DNA of 64,000 nt, taken from contig VIQV01000026.1 in NCBI GenBank assembly GCA_010206265.1, positions 186,001 to 250,000 on the forward strand, written 5' to 3'. The stretch is from Lachnospiraceae bacterium MD329 (GTDB lineage Bacteria > Bacillota > Clostridia > UBA1381). The translations under genes and the position numbers were made by a program. The notes under the pieces were generated by a model. The model was not told the DNA's origin, did not search any database, and saw nothing but the letters and a program-made list of their open reading frames with translations. Shown one piece after another: positions 44,595-53,498 of the stretch; position 1 is the first letter of the stretch; every line of letters starts with the position of its first letter.

Positions 44595-45488
44595 TTATAA
44601 GAATATTTTACTCGTTTCCTGAAAATGATAGAAGGCGCCCAGCATTCCTGCGCGGTTTTTATGTTTGGCAAAGACTACATTAAGGTTTTCAGAAAGTTCA
44701 GGCAATAAATATTTTTTTATTCTTTCCGACAGCCTCGGAGAGAAATATTCTTCTTCTTGCATAATGCCTCCGCCAAGAATAATGACCTGAGGATTTAAAA
44801 CATAGCATATATTAGCAATTCCTTCAGCAAGACCGTCAATCATACGGTCGATTTCTTCGATGCATATCAAGTCGCCGCTGAGCGCTAAGTCTATAATCTC
44901 TTTTCCGTCGATTTCTTCTGCTTTCTTCATTTTCCTGCTTGCAATCCTGCGAATAAGAGCACTGGTAGAGGAAATATCCTGAAAAGTGCTGTTCCTCATT
45001 TTGATATAGCCAATCTCCATAGCGTTTTGTGTTGCACCGTGATAAATCTGTTTATTAATTAAAAAGCAACCGCCTATACCGGTACCGATGGTAAGACAAA
45101 GACATAGGTTATAATTGTTTCCTGCTCCGGATATGACTTCCGCAAGTCCCGCGCAATTAACGTCGTTTTCTACCGAGCAGGGCAGATGATATGCGTCATA
45201 AATAATTTTTTTCCAGTCAGTTCCTGTATAATTCGGAATTAACTCGCTGGAAAATGTGATTACCCCTCGTTTTGAGTCAACCATTCCGGCGGTGGAGATG
45301 GCTACACCGGCACAAGTTTCGTTATTGATGTAGTCATCTATAATTCCTTTTACCCGTCGAATAATTCCGGGACCGCCTTCCGCGGCGTTTGTTGGTATTT
45401 GAGAGTGTGAAAGAAATCTGGCTTCAGAATCAATGATTCCGTGTTTAATGCAAGTTCCGCCAATGTCAATACAGATATATTTATCCAT
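44595..45488 (-). CDS. nanK: ROK-family N-acetylmannosamine kinase
   Basis: 297 residues from ATG 45488, behind AGGAGGG. ROK sugar kinase: DIGGTCIKHGIID (phosphate 1, near 6), SVENDVNCAGLAEVISGAGN (catalytic Asp near 105) and LTIGTGIGGCFLINKQIYHG. The zinc-binding CxCGxxGC motif after the EIG sequence is absent: MEIGYIKMRNSTFQDISSTS contains no cysteine. Some NanK proteins lack zinc, so activity is not excluded. Phosphorylates ManNAc to ManNAc-6-P in the pathway; last gene of the nan run. Confidence 0.88.
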   Translation of the reverse strand: MDKYICIDIGGTCIKHGIIDSEARFLSHSQIPTNAAEGGPGIIRRVKGIIDDYINNETCAGVAISTAGMVDSKRGVITFSSELIPNYTGTDWKKIIYDAYHLPCSVENDVNCAGLAEVISGAGNNYNLCLCLTIGTGIGGCFLINKQIYHGATQNAMEIGYIKMRNSTFQDISSTSALIRRIASRKMKKAEEIDGKEIIDLALSGDLICIEEIDRMIDGLAEGIANICYVLNPQVIILGGGIMQEEEYFSPRLSERIKKYLLPELSENLNVVFAKHKNRAGMLGAFYHFQETSKIFL

Positions 45489-45502
45489 AAACCCTCCTGA
45501 AG

Positions 45503-45955
45503 TTATATGCGTATTTTGAATATCGCTTTTTTTATTGGTGTAGATTGTGTTTGTGATAACGCAGTCATATGGGCGTCTTCCGGATAGCATATGAGAAAAT
45601 CTCCGGGAGTTAAGATTATACTTGCTGTAGATTCGCCCTCCAAAGGGAGAAAATCGTCCTCTTCCGAAAAAGCGCCTTGTTTCATTCTGCTGATAAAGTT
45701 CAGATTTATTTTTTCACTGCCGCGCAGAAGATAATGAAGATCGATATACCGTCGGTGAGCTTCCCAAAAACCTTCGCTTTCATCTGTTTTGGTATTGTAC
45801 TCAGCAATGTTGAAAAAAAGAATATTATCATCAATAGGATAACTGCCCTTTTCAAAGTCTTCAAGACGATGTTCTTTAATATATGCGAAACATTTTTGTA
45901 TATTATCATCAAGAAATCTATATCGGTTCAGGTCATTAATCGTTCCATAAATCAT
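45503..45955 (-). CDS. YhcH/YjgK/YiaL-family (DUF386) protein
   Basis: 150 residues, cupin-like. MIYGTINDLNRYRFLDDNIQ, HRRYIDLHYLLRG and GDFLICYPEDAHMTAL are typical, with histidines and glutamates placed as metal ligands. E. coli YhcH (NanQ) lies in the nan operon and acts as an anomerase of sialic acid. Its place between the transporter and nanK supports the same role. Confidence 0.9.
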   Translation of the reverse strand: MIYGTINDLNRYRFLDDNIQKCFAYIKEHRLEDFEKGSYPIDDNILFFNIAEYNTKTDESEGFWEAHRRYIDLHYLLRGSEKINLNFISRMKQGAFSEEDDFLPLEGESTASIILTPGDFLICYPEDAHMTALSQTQSTPIKKAIFKIRI

Positions 45956-46008
45956 AGCAAAAATCTCCTTTTATTTTTTATAAGAAACCGCTTGAAAATA
46001 TAAGCCAT

Positions 46009-47544
46009 TTATGCTTTTGACGTGTAATATATGGTTGTTTCAGGTTTTGCCTCAACGGTCACTCCTTTGACCTTTCTCTCAATAAAGCTGTATATTAAGC
46101 CAATAATCAAAGATACGGAGATAGAGATCAAGGCATAAGACCAAGATGAAATATGGGTGAAAGCTTCAATATTAAACGGATTATATTTAATAAGAATAAT
46201 CAAGACAGAGGCAACAATAAATGCGGCATACGCACTGTTTTTTGTTGTACGTCTGGTAAATGCACCAAGTGCAAATGTTCCGCCCAAAACGCCAAGAACT
46301 AAGCCCATAAATGCATTGAACCATTCATATGCGGATTTGATTTCTCCATTTGCCAAAATCAGAGCAACAACGATTGAGAGAACACCGACGCCCAAAGAAA
46401 CATATTGAGCAATTCGTGTCTGTCGTTTCATTGACAGTTCTTTCTTGGATACCAATGACTGAACGTCTAAGACCCAGCTTGTTGCCACAGAGTTTAAGCC
46501 TGTGGAAAGTGTAGACTGAGATGCGGCATAAATGGCAGCAAGCAAAATACCTGTTATACCAATCGGGAGTTCATATGCAATATAATAGGCAAATATCTGA
46601 TCCTGAGCAACACCTTCTGCCAGTGACGGATTCTGATTGTAGAAAACAAATAAAGAAGTACCAATCAGATAAAAGACAGTTGCAATAAAAATAGACAGCA
46701 CACCATTTCCCAAAGTCATCTTTGTTAATTTCTTAATGTCTGTTGTAGTGGTAAAACGCTGAACGATGTCCTGACTGGATACATAGGAAGAACAGGTATT
46801 CAAACCGGCGCCAAGGATAATGATAAAAACACTGTTTCGGATAAAGACAGGATCAAACCAAACCTCTGTATCAGCAAGGAATTTTCCTGATGCCAATGTA
46901 TTCCATACTTCGCCGAAACCACCGTTGATTTGGAACATCAGAAAAATCAGCACAAAAGAAACACCAACAATTAAAACGCTGCCCTGAATAAAATCTGTCC
47001 ACAAAACAGCCTTTAATCCGCCTGTATAGGAATAAATAATAGCAATAACACCCATAGCAATAATCAATACTGTAATTGGTATATTGGTGAGCTTTGCAAG
47101 TACCATAGACGGCAGATACATAATAATTGACATACGGCCGATTTGATAGATGATAAACATAACCGCACCCAGAATACGAAGTCCTTTACTGTCAAACCGA
47201 TTTTCCAGATACTGATATGCAGTATCAATGTCCATTCTGCTGTATAAAGGCAGGAAGAAACGAATGGTAATAGGAATTGCAACCAGCATACCCAACTGTG
47301 CAAACCATAAAATCCAAGTGCCTCCATAGGAATTTCCCGCAAGGGATAAAAATGAAATCGGACTCAACAAGGTAGCAAAAATTGAAACAGAAGTGACCCA
47401 CCAGGGAATTGTTCCATCTCCTTTAAAAAATTCTTTGCCTTTCATTTCTTTTTTTGAAAATGCAAGACCGACAATCAAAACCGCTGCCAAATAAATGACC
47501 AATATGGTCATATCAATCCAAGTAAAACCTACTTTACCACTCAT
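46009..47544 (-). CDS. Sodium:solute symporter, sialic acid-type SSS
   Basis: 511 residues, about thirteen transmembrane helices. SSS family features: KGKEFFKGDGTIPWWVTSVS near 35, YSYTGGLKAVLWTDFIQGS near 165 and the discontinuous core with AAIYAASQSTLSTGLNSVAT near 335. Set between yhcH and nanA, it very likely imports sialic acid with sodium, as in the SiaT/NanT-SSS group. No sialidase is in the window, so the substrate would be free sialic acid. Ribosome-binding site AGGAGG. Confidence 0.9.
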   Translation of the reverse strand: MSGKVGFTWIDMTILVIYLAAVLIVGLAFSKKEMKGKEFFKGDGTIPWWVTSVSIFATLLSPISFLSLAGNSYGGTWILWFAQLGMLVAIPITIRFFLPLYSRMDIDTAYQYLENRFDSKGLRILGAVMFIIYQIGRMSIIMYLPSMVLAKLTNIPITVLIIAMGVIAIIYSYTGGLKAVLWTDFIQGSVLIVGVSFVLIFLMFQINGGFGEVWNTLASGKFLADTEVWFDPVFIRNSVFIIILGAGLNTCSSYVSSQDIVQRFTTTTDIKKLTKMTLGNGVLSIFIATVFYLIGTSLFVFYNQNPSLAEGVAQDQIFAYYIAYELPIGITGILLAAIYAASQSTLSTGLNSVATSWVLDVQSLVSKKELSMKRQTRIAQYVSLGVGVLSIVVALILANGEIKSAYEWFNAFMGLVLGVLGGTFALGAFTRRTTKNSAYAAFIVASVLIILIKYNPFNIEAFTHISSWSYALISISVSLIIGLIYSFIERKVKGVTVEAKPETTIYYTSKA

Positions 47545-47610
47545 TACTTGTTACCTCCTACAGTATTTACTGTTTCTTAATTCTCATAATGGTTATAAAT
47601 TTCAAATAAA

Positions 47611-48495
47611 CTATACCAGATATTTTTGGTAAATCTCTTTTGCTTTTGCTTTTTGTTCAGGTGTTGAACTTGCCATAGGTCTACGGCAGTAACCGGCATT
47701 GACGCCTTGTTCTTCTAAAATATTTTTTAGTGTTGAGTATAGTCCGTTGTTCAAAATAGCCTCGATTAAATCGTTAGTGATATGCTGAAGTTCCAGAGCT
47801 TCACTGAATTTTCCCTCTTGTGCAAGATTGAAAATCTGACGGGCTCGGATACCATTGACATTGAAGGTGGAACCAATGGCGCCATCTACATTCAGAGATA
47901 ATGCAGGAAGCATCATTTCGTCAAATCCTGCCCATAACAGTTTGTCGGGGAATGCTTTTCTCGTTCGCTCAAGCAAAAAGAAATCTGCGGCAGTAAACTT
48001 TATGCCAATAATATTTTTGTTTTCCAATAATTCGCCAAATTGTGAAACGTCCATATTTACGTTAGTCAGGAATGGAATAGAATAAATAATCATCCTGTTA
48101 TTACAGCTGTTAACAATAGTGTTGTAATATTCTTTGATTTCAGAGAAACTGAATTTGTAATAGAATGGCGTAACGGCAGAGATTGCGTCGTAGCCAAGCT
48201 CCGTTACATATTTCGCAAGTTCAACCGCTTCTTTTACATTAATAGAGCCAACCTGTGCAATTAGACGGACGTCGTTTTTTACTTCATCTTTGGCAATGCG
48301 GAAGATTTCTTTTTTCTCCTCGGTAGAAAGCATAAAATTTTCTCCCGTGCTGCCGCCGACGTATAGACCGTCAATTTTCATTTTATCTATATTATGACGT
48401 ATAATTTCTCGGATTCCTTGTTCATTGATATGACCGTTTTCATCAAACGAAATCAATAGTGCGCTGAATATTCCTTTTAAATCTGTGTTATCCAT
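47611..48495 (-). CDS. nanA: N-acetylneuraminate lyase
   Basis: 294 residues, DHDPS/NAL barrel. The Schiff-base lysine is in IIGIKFTAADFFLLE (near 165), the tyrosine in TPFYYKFSFSEI (near 137), and GGSTGENFMLSTEEK matches the carboxylate loop. It splits sialic acid to ManNAc and pyruvate. Second gene of the minus-strand nan run. Confidence 0.94.
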   Translation of the reverse strand: MDNTDLKGIFSALLISFDENGHINEQGIREIIRHNIDKMKIDGLYVGGSTGENFMLSTEEKKEIFRIAKDEVKNDVRLIAQVGSINVKEAVELAKYVTELGYDAISAVTPFYYKFSFSEIKEYYNTIVNSCNNRMIIYSIPFLTNVNMDVSQFGELLENKNIIGIKFTAADFFLLERTRKAFPDKLLWAGFDEMMLPALSLNVDGAIGSTFNVNGIRARQIFNLAQEGKFSEALELQHITNDLIEAILNNGLYSTLKNILEEQGVNAGYCRRPMASSTPEQKAKAKEIYQKYLV

Positions 48496-48515
48496 TTTTC
48501 TTTCTCCTTCAATTT

Positions 48516-49211
48516 TTATATATGTTTCGTTTCAATTGCATCTACAAAAGTTCGGGTAATTAATTGCGGTCGGGTAATAATGGAACCGACAACAACACTG
48601 TAGCAGCCCATATCTAAAACACGCCGTGCCTTTTCAGGTGTGTTGATGTTTCCCTCTGCAATGACAGGATGTTTTACCGATTGCAGAATCTCTCTGATTA
48701 TTTCAAAATCATTGTCTGCAATCTTTAGATTGTTGCTCTGCTGAGTATATCCGACCATCGTTGTACCGATAAAATCAAACCCCAGACGGTCAGCAAAACG
48801 TGCTTCATCAATAGTGGAGCAATCCGCCATAAAGAATTGTTTGGGGTATTTCTTTTTCACTTCTGTGAAAAAATCAGCTAAAGTTTTCCCATTGGGACGA
48901 AGGTCGTCTGTCGCCTGTACGGCGATGATTTCTGCACCGGCATCCACTGCTTCATCAACCTCTGCCATTGTGGGGGTGATATATACTTTACTATCGGGAT
49001 AATCCTTTTTGACAATACCGATAACAGGCAGGTCAACATTCTTTTTTATCTCGACTATATCCGCTTTTGTATTCGCCCGAATACCTGAAGCGCCGCCTTC
49101 TTTTGCCGCCCGTGCCATTCTTCCCATAATAAAAGAAGAATGAAGAGGTTCGTTTTCCAATGCCTGACAGGATACAATGAGTTTTCCTTTTATTTGTTCT
49201 ACTCTCTCCAT
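48516..49211 (-). CDS. nanE: N-acetylmannosamine-6-phosphate 2-epimerase
   Basis: 231 residues. TIM barrel with [19 protein letters not shown] at the start (catalytic lysine and glutamate region), [13 protein letters not shown] and [20 protein letters not shown]. It turns ManNAc-6-P into GlcNAc-6-P, the substrate of NagA encoded next door. Ribosome-binding site AAAGGA. First gene of the nan run. Confidence 0.95.
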   Translation of the reverse strand: MERVEQIKGKLIVSCQALENEPLHSSFIMGRMARAAKEGGASGIRANTKADIVEIKKNVDLPVIGIVKKDYPDSKVYITPTMAEVDEAVDAGAEIIAVQATDDLRPNGKTLADFFTEVKKKYPKQFFMADCSTIDEARFADRLGFDFIGTTMVGYTQQSNNLKIADNDFEIIREILQSVKHPVIAEGNINTPEKARRVLDMGCYSVVVGSIITRPQLITRTFVDAIETKHI

Positions 49212-49428
49212 CTATTTTATCCTTTCTTTATAACTTGAATTCTTGTGTGAGAGAACCGATTTTTTACAATTCCGCTATAGCAAATGTTTTCAAACTTTTG
49301 ATTATTTTGCGTAATATTTAGTTATAATAGTATGTGAATGCATAAATGCCACAATCACAAATATTATTGAAATTTATTTTCACATATAAATAATATTTAG
49401 TATGAACAATAATTCGGAGGTTATACGA
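49212..49428. promoter_or_regulatory. Divergent nanE/nagB control region
   Basis: 217 bases without a gene. On the plus strand TATAAT (49323-49328) has only a poor -35 (TTGATT at 49298-49303, spacer 19). No clear minus-strand promoter is seen. The low match suggests activator- or CcpA-dependent transcription. Confidence 0.4.
49279..49292 (-). promoter_or_regulatory. Candidate catabolite-response (cre-like) site
   Basis: Minus strand TGAAAACATTTGCT matches the CcpA consensus TGWAARCGYTWNCW at all positions but one (the central CG is CA). It lies about 70 bases upstream of nanE and 137 of nagB, in the divergent control region. No pathway regulator gene is adjacent. Confidence 0.4.
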
Positions 49429-50193
49429 ATGAGAATATATTCGGTAAAAAATTATGATGAAATGAGCAGAAAAGCGGCAAACATTGTTTCGGCACAGATT
49501 ATTTTAAAACCCGATTGTGTTTTAGGGCTGGCGACGGGCTCTACGCCGGAAGGTTTGTATAGGCAGCTGATAGAATGGTACCAAAAGGGTGATTTGGATT
49601 TTGCTCAGGTGCGGTCAGTAAATCTTGATGAATATAAGGGACTTTCACCAGAAAACGAGCAGAGCTACCATTATTATATGAATAAGAACTTGTTTAACGG
49701 AATTAATATAAAACCTGAGAACACACACTTGCCAGACGGTATGGCAAAAGACGAAGAAAAGGAATGTTTGCGGTATGACCGCGTTGTCAAAATGATGGGC
49801 GGTGTTGATTTGCAAATTCTGGGACTTGGTGAAAACGGGCATATAGGATTTAATGAACCCTGTGAAAATTTTGCAAAGGGAACTCATTGTATCCGACTGA
49901 CCGACAGTACCATTACGGCAAATGCACGTTTTTTTGAAAATGCAGATATGGTACCAAAGTATGCATTTTCAGTAGGAATTCGAACTATTATGATGGCAAA
50001 AAAGATTTTATTGGTAGTGAGTGGCAAAGCAAAAGCACACGCCCTTTATCAGACCTTGTTCGGACCTATTAATCCGAGAGTTCCATCTTCGATTTTGCAG
50101 CTGCACCCTGATGTAACTATTGTCGCGGATAAAGACGCATTATCACACATAGACCGCAAAGATGACAAAAGCGGTGATATTTATTTTTATTAG
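49429..50193 (+). CDS. nagB: Glucosamine-6-phosphate deaminase
   Basis: 254 residues from ATG 49429 (MRIYSVKNYDEMS), behind GGAGG (49416-49420); an ATG at 49402 lacks a ribosome-binding site. Motifs: LGLATGSTPEGLYRQLI, NLDEYKG and GLGENGHIGFNEP, covering the phosphate loop, base Asp and His. It makes fructose-6-phosphate and ammonia from GlcN-6-P, feeding sialic acid carbon into glycolysis. Begins the plus-strand nag operon. Confidence 0.95.
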   Translation: MRIYSVKNYDEMSRKAANIVSAQIILKPDCVLGLATGSTPEGLYRQLIEWYQKGDLDFAQVRSVNLDEYKGLSPENEQSYHYYMNKNLFNGINIKPENTHLPDGMAKDEEKECLRYDRVVKMMGGVDLQILGLGENGHIGFNEPCENFAKGTHCIRLTDSTITANARFFENADMVPKYAFSVGIRTIMMAKKILLVVSGKAKAHALYQTLFGPINPRVPSSILQLHPDVTIVADKDALSHIDRKDDKSGDIYFY

Positions 50194-50207
50194 AAAGGCG
50201 GAAACAT

Positions 50208-51326
50208 ATGATAATAAAAAACGCACTGGTTTTTACGGAAAAAGAAGAATTTGAAAAGCAAGATTTATACATCAGAGGAGAACGGCTTGCAGACAATGCA
50301 GAATCAGAAGACGTGCTGGATGCAGAAGGGCTTTATGCGATACCGGGATTGATTGATATCCATTTACACGGCTGTATGGGCGATGATTTTTGCGATGGAA
50401 CAGACAAGGCTCTGGAAACCATAGCAGAATATCAGGCAAGTTGTGGAGTAACCGCATTTGCACCGGCTTCAATGACATTATCAGAAGAAACATTGGAAAA
50501 CATATTCCAGAATGCCGCGGAATATCGTTCGGAAAAAGGCGCAATGTTTTGCGGAATCCATATGGAAGGACCTTTCTTCTCAGCGGAAAAGAAAGGCGCG
50601 CAAAACGGGAAGTTTTTAAGAAAACCTGATATTGCAGTTTTTGAACGGTTGCTTGCGGCAAGCAAAGGAATGATTAAAATTGTTGATATTGCTCCGGAAC
50701 TGGAGAATGCGATGTCTTTTATCAAAGCAGCCGCGGCAAAGCAGGTGACGGTATCTATCGCGCATACCACAGCAGACTATGAAATTGCGAAACAAGCTTT
50801 TGAAAACGGCGTAAGTCACGTCACGCATATGTGGAATGCAATGCCTGCATTTACACATAGGAAACCGGGAGTAATTGGCGCGGCGTGTGAGTCTGAATGT
50901 ACGGTAGAGTTGATTTGTGACGGAATCCATATCCATCCTGCCGTTGTTACTGCAATGTATAAAATGTTTGGTCCGGAGAGAATTGTACTTGTGAGTGACA
51001 GTATGTGCGCGGCAGGACTCTCTGATGGAGAGTATACACTGGGAGGGCAAAAAGTTGGAGTAAATGGACAGTTGGCAACATTGGCTGATGGTACAATTGC
51101 AGGTTCGGTAACAAATTTGATGGAATGTCTGCGTAGGGCAGTTCGGTTTGGTGTGCCGCTTGATTGGGCGGTGAAGACAGCAACCATAAATCCTGCGAAA
51201 GTTATTGGTATGGAAACTGAGATGGGAAGTTTATCAGCAGGAAAACTTGCCAATATTGTATTGCTGGATAAAAATTTACAGGTGAGGAAAGTATTAATCC
51301 GAGGTAAAATTGCTTTTGAAAATTAA
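50208..51326 (+). CDS. nagA: N-acetylglucosamine-6-phosphate deacetylase
   Basis: 372 residues. Amidohydrolase motifs: PGLIDIHLHGCMGDD (near 50), GIHMEGPFFSAEKKGAQN (metal Glu near 125), AHTTADY (His near 187), THMWNAMPAFTHR (His near 208) and LVSDSMCAAGLSDG (Asp near 263). It removes acetate from GlcNAc-6-P for NagB. It starts 14 bases after nagB with AAAGGCGG. The HLHG variant of HxH at the first metal site is as in many NagA proteins. Confidence 0.95.
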   Translation: MIIKNALVFTEKEEFEKQDLYIRGERLADNAESEDVLDAEGLYAIPGLIDIHLHGCMGDDFCDGTDKALETIAEYQASCGVTAFAPASMTLSEETLENIFQNAAEYRSEKGAMFCGIHMEGPFFSAEKKGAQNGKFLRKPDIAVFERLLAASKGMIKIVDIAPELENAMSFIKAAAAKQVTVSIAHTTADYEIAKQAFENGVSHVTHMWNAMPAFTHRKPGVIGAACESECTVELICDGIHIHPAVVTAMYKMFGPERIVLVSDSMCAAGLSDGEYTLGGQKVGVNGQLATLADGTIAGSVTNLMECLRRAVRFGVPLDWAVKTATINPAKVIGMETEMGSLSAGKLANIVLLDKNLQVRKVLIRGKIAFEN

Positions 51327-51362
51327 GAAATAGATATTGCTGTATGAAATTGCAATATTGTT

Positions 51363-51401
51363 AAACCACGCAGAACGTTTTAAGTGCTCTGTGTGGTTTT
51401 T
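51363..51401 (+). terminator. Terminator after nagA
   Basis: AAACCACGCAGA (51363-51374) pairs with TCTGTGTGGTTT (51389-51400), one G-U pair, then TTG. Ends the island on this side. Confidence 0.75.
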
Positions 51402-51432
51402 GTTTATTAAAAAAGTTTTCGTGGACTGCTGA

Positions 51433-51461
51433 TTGCAATTTTAACTGAAATATGATAAAAT
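51433..51461 (+). promoter_or_regulatory. Promoter for the ywlE-rimI-tsaD run
   Basis: TTGCAA (51433-51438), 17 bases, TAAAAT (51456-51461). A long leader of about 90 bases follows before ATG 51559. Confidence 0.55.
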
Positions 51462-51558
51462 ATAAAAGTTAAGGAGATATTCGTATATGCCTTACAAATA
51501 ATGTAAAGTGTAAGAATAGAACCTCAAAATAAGGATTTAAAGGAGTTTAAAAGGTGCT

Positions 51559-51999
51559 ATGAATATACTGTTTGTCTGCACAGGCAATACCTGCCGCAGT
51601 GCAATGGCGGCGGCAATGATGAATAAAATTGCTGTGGAGAATGACCTTGATATTCGTATTGAATCGGCAGGAGTTTTCGCAGAAATAGGACAAAAAGCAA
51701 GTGAAAACGCAATAAAAGCGCTTGAAAAATACGATATTAATTTAAAAGAACATCTTACCAAGCCTGTAACGGACGAGCTGATTGAAAAAAGTGATATTAT
51801 CCTTACTATGACAGAGGGGCATAAAATGCTTTTAAGCTCTATGGCAAAAGACAAGGTGTATACACTGCTGGAGTTTTCAGGCTCAAGCGGTGATATTTCA
51901 GACCCGTATGGCGGTGACTTAGAGGAATATGAGGATTGCGCGCGTGAAATTTATGATGCGCTTGTGGACGCGGCTGAAAAAATAGCAGATAAGAATTAA
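51559..51999 (+). CDS. Protein arginine phosphatase YwlE-type
   Basis: 146 residues. Low-molecular-weight phosphatase fold with the P-loop VCTGNTCRSAMA (Cys near residue 7). The threonine at the CTGNTCRS position is the residue that gives YwlE its preference for phosphoarginine, where tyrosine phosphatases carry isoleucine. The acid DPYGGD (near 115) is present. It reverses McsB marks in protein quality control. In B. subtilis it neighbours ywlC (sua5); here an island separates them. Ribosome-binding site AAAGGAG is about 13 bases away (51540-51546). Confidence 0.88.
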   Translation: MNILFVCTGNTCRSAMAAAMMNKIAVENDLDIRIESAGVFAEIGQKASENAIKALEKYDINLKEHLTKPVTDELIEKSDIILTMTEGHKMLLSSMAKDKVYTLLEFSGSSGDISDPYGGDLEEYEDCAREIYDALVDAAEKIADKN

Positions 52000-52000
52000 A

Positions 52001-52453
52001 ATGGATAACATTGTTATAACAAGAATGACGGAAGAAGATATTTGTGAAATAGCGGAACTTGATAAGCTGTGTTTTAAGGTATCGTGGTCGGAAAAATCCT
52101 TTAGGGACGAAATGCAGAATAAACTTGCGGTTTACTTCACGGCGAAAAAAGACGGTGAATGTATAGGCTATGCAGGTTTTTGGAATGTATCGGGTGAGGG
52201 CGGCATAACCAATATTGCCGTTTTACCCGAGTATAGGCGTATGGGGGTAGGAACGGCTCTTGTGAGTGCGCTTGTGCGCGAGGCGGAGAAGCTGTGCCTT
52301 GACATTTTAACTCTTGAGGTCAGAAAGAGTAATTTTGCGGCGCAGGGGTTGTATAACAGTTTTGGTTTTGATATAATAGGAGAAAGAAAAAGATATTACA
52401 GCGATAACGGAGAGGACGCTTTTATTATGACTAAGGAACTAAAGCGGAGGTAG
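52001..52453 (+). CDS. rimI: RimI-like ribosomal-protein alanine N-acetyltransferase
   Basis: 150 residues, GNAT fold: [20 protein letters not shown] is the acetyl-CoA loop (near 65) and [20 protein letters not shown] the C-terminal part. RimI acetylates the N-terminal alanine of S18; in t6A clusters it commonly sits between TsaB and TsaD. tsaB and tsaE are not in the window. ATG 52001 is 1 base after the phosphatase stop codon. Confidence 0.9.
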   Translation: MDNIVITRMTEEDICEIAELDKLCFKVSWSEKSFRDEMQNKLAVYFTAKKDGECIGYAGFWNVSGEGGITNIAVLPEYRRMGVGTALVSALVREAEKLCLDILTLEVRKSNFAAQGLYNSFGFDIIGERKRYYSDNGEDAFIMTKELKRR

Positions 52454-52461
52454 TTTTGCAG

Positions 52462-53472
52462 ATGAAAGATATACTTATACTGGGAATAGAAAGCTCGTGT
52501 GATGAAACGGCGGCAGCTGTTGTTAAAAACGGAAGAGAGGTTTTGTCTAATGTAATAAATACACAGATAGCATTGCATAAAAAATTCGGCGGAGTAGTGC
52601 CTGAAGTGGCGTCAAGACGTCATATAGAAACAATTGACGCTGTAATAGACGAGGCTCTCAGCGAGGCGAATGTTACCTTTAATGATATTGACGCTATTGC
52701 GGTTACATACGGACCGGGACTGGTCGGAGCTCTTCTTGTCGGAGTGTCAACCGCAAAGGCGCTTGCGTTTGCACTGGGTAAACCACTCGTTGCGGTACAC
52801 CACATAAAAGGACATATAATGGCGAATTTTGTGTCGCATAAGAATCTTGAACCGCCGTTTATCTGTCTGGTGGCGTCGGGCGGTCATAGCCATATAGTAG
52901 CAGTGGAGGATTATACAAAGCTGGAGATTATGGGAAGAACGCGTGATGACGCGGCAGGGGAGGCTTTTGATAAAATTGCACGTGTGCTGGGACTGGGTTA
53001 TCCGGGCGGACCGCTTATTGATAAGCTTGCAAAGGAAGGAAATCCTGATGCAGTACAATTTCCGCGAGTAAGAATGGATAAGGATTCGCTTGATTTTTCC
53101 TTCAGCGGTGTAAAAACTGCAGTAATAAATTATCTGCATAAGCTTGAGCAAAACGGAGAGGAATATAATAAGGCAGATATTGCGGCAAGCTTTCAGAATG
53201 CCGTTACTGACGTTTTATGTGAGCATACACTGGAGGCGGCATTGAGAAGAGGCAGTAAAACAATCGCGCTTGCGGGAGGTGTTGCCTCAAACAGCGCTTT
53301 GCGTGAAAAAATGACAAGAACAGCTGAAAAACAGGGAATAAACGTCGTATATCCGGAACCTGTGCTTTGTACGGACAATGCTGTAATGATAGCCTGCGCA
53401 GGATATTATGAATATCAGGAGAACAATTTTGCAGATATGACGCTCAATGCAGTGCCGTCACTGCAATTATAA
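52462..53472 (+). CDS. tsaD: tRNA N6-adenosine threonylcarbamoyltransferase TsaD
   Basis: 336 residues from ATG 52462 (a TTG at 52456 is an alternative, closer to GCGGAGG at 52444-52450). ASKHA fold; [18 protein letters not shown] at the start, the iron-binding HxxxH in [14 protein letters not shown] (near 110) and [14 protein letters not shown] (near 270). It transfers threonylcarbamoyl to A37 with TsaB and TsaE. Works downstream of Sua5 at 40982. Confidence 0.96.
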   Translation: MKDILILGIESSCDETAAAVVKNGREVLSNVINTQIALHKKFGGVVPEVASRRHIETIDAVIDEALSEANVTFNDIDAIAVTYGPGLVGALLVGVSTAKALAFALGKPLVAVHHIKGHIMANFVSHKNLEPPFICLVASGGHSHIVAVEDYTKLEIMGRTRDDAAGEAFDKIARVLGLGYPGGPLIDKLAKEGNPDAVQFPRVRMDKDSLDFSFSGVKTAVINYLHKLEQNGEEYNKADIAASFQNAVTDVLCEHTLEAALRRGSKTIALAGGVASNSALREKMTRTAEKQGINVVYPEPVLCTDNAVMIACAGYYEYQENNFADMTLNAVPSLQL

Positions 53473-53474
53473 TA

Positions 53475-53498
53475 GGGACACTAAAAGGGGACACTAAA
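53475..53498 (+). repeat. Short tandem repeat before aroB
   Basis: GGGACACTAAAA occurs at 53475-53486 and again at 53488-53499, the two units one base apart, so the second runs into the aroB start. A third copy, inside aroB, lies at 54000-54011 and encodes GTLK. A related GGGACACT phrase is common in intergenic repeats of Clostridia (general recollection). Confidence 0.55.
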
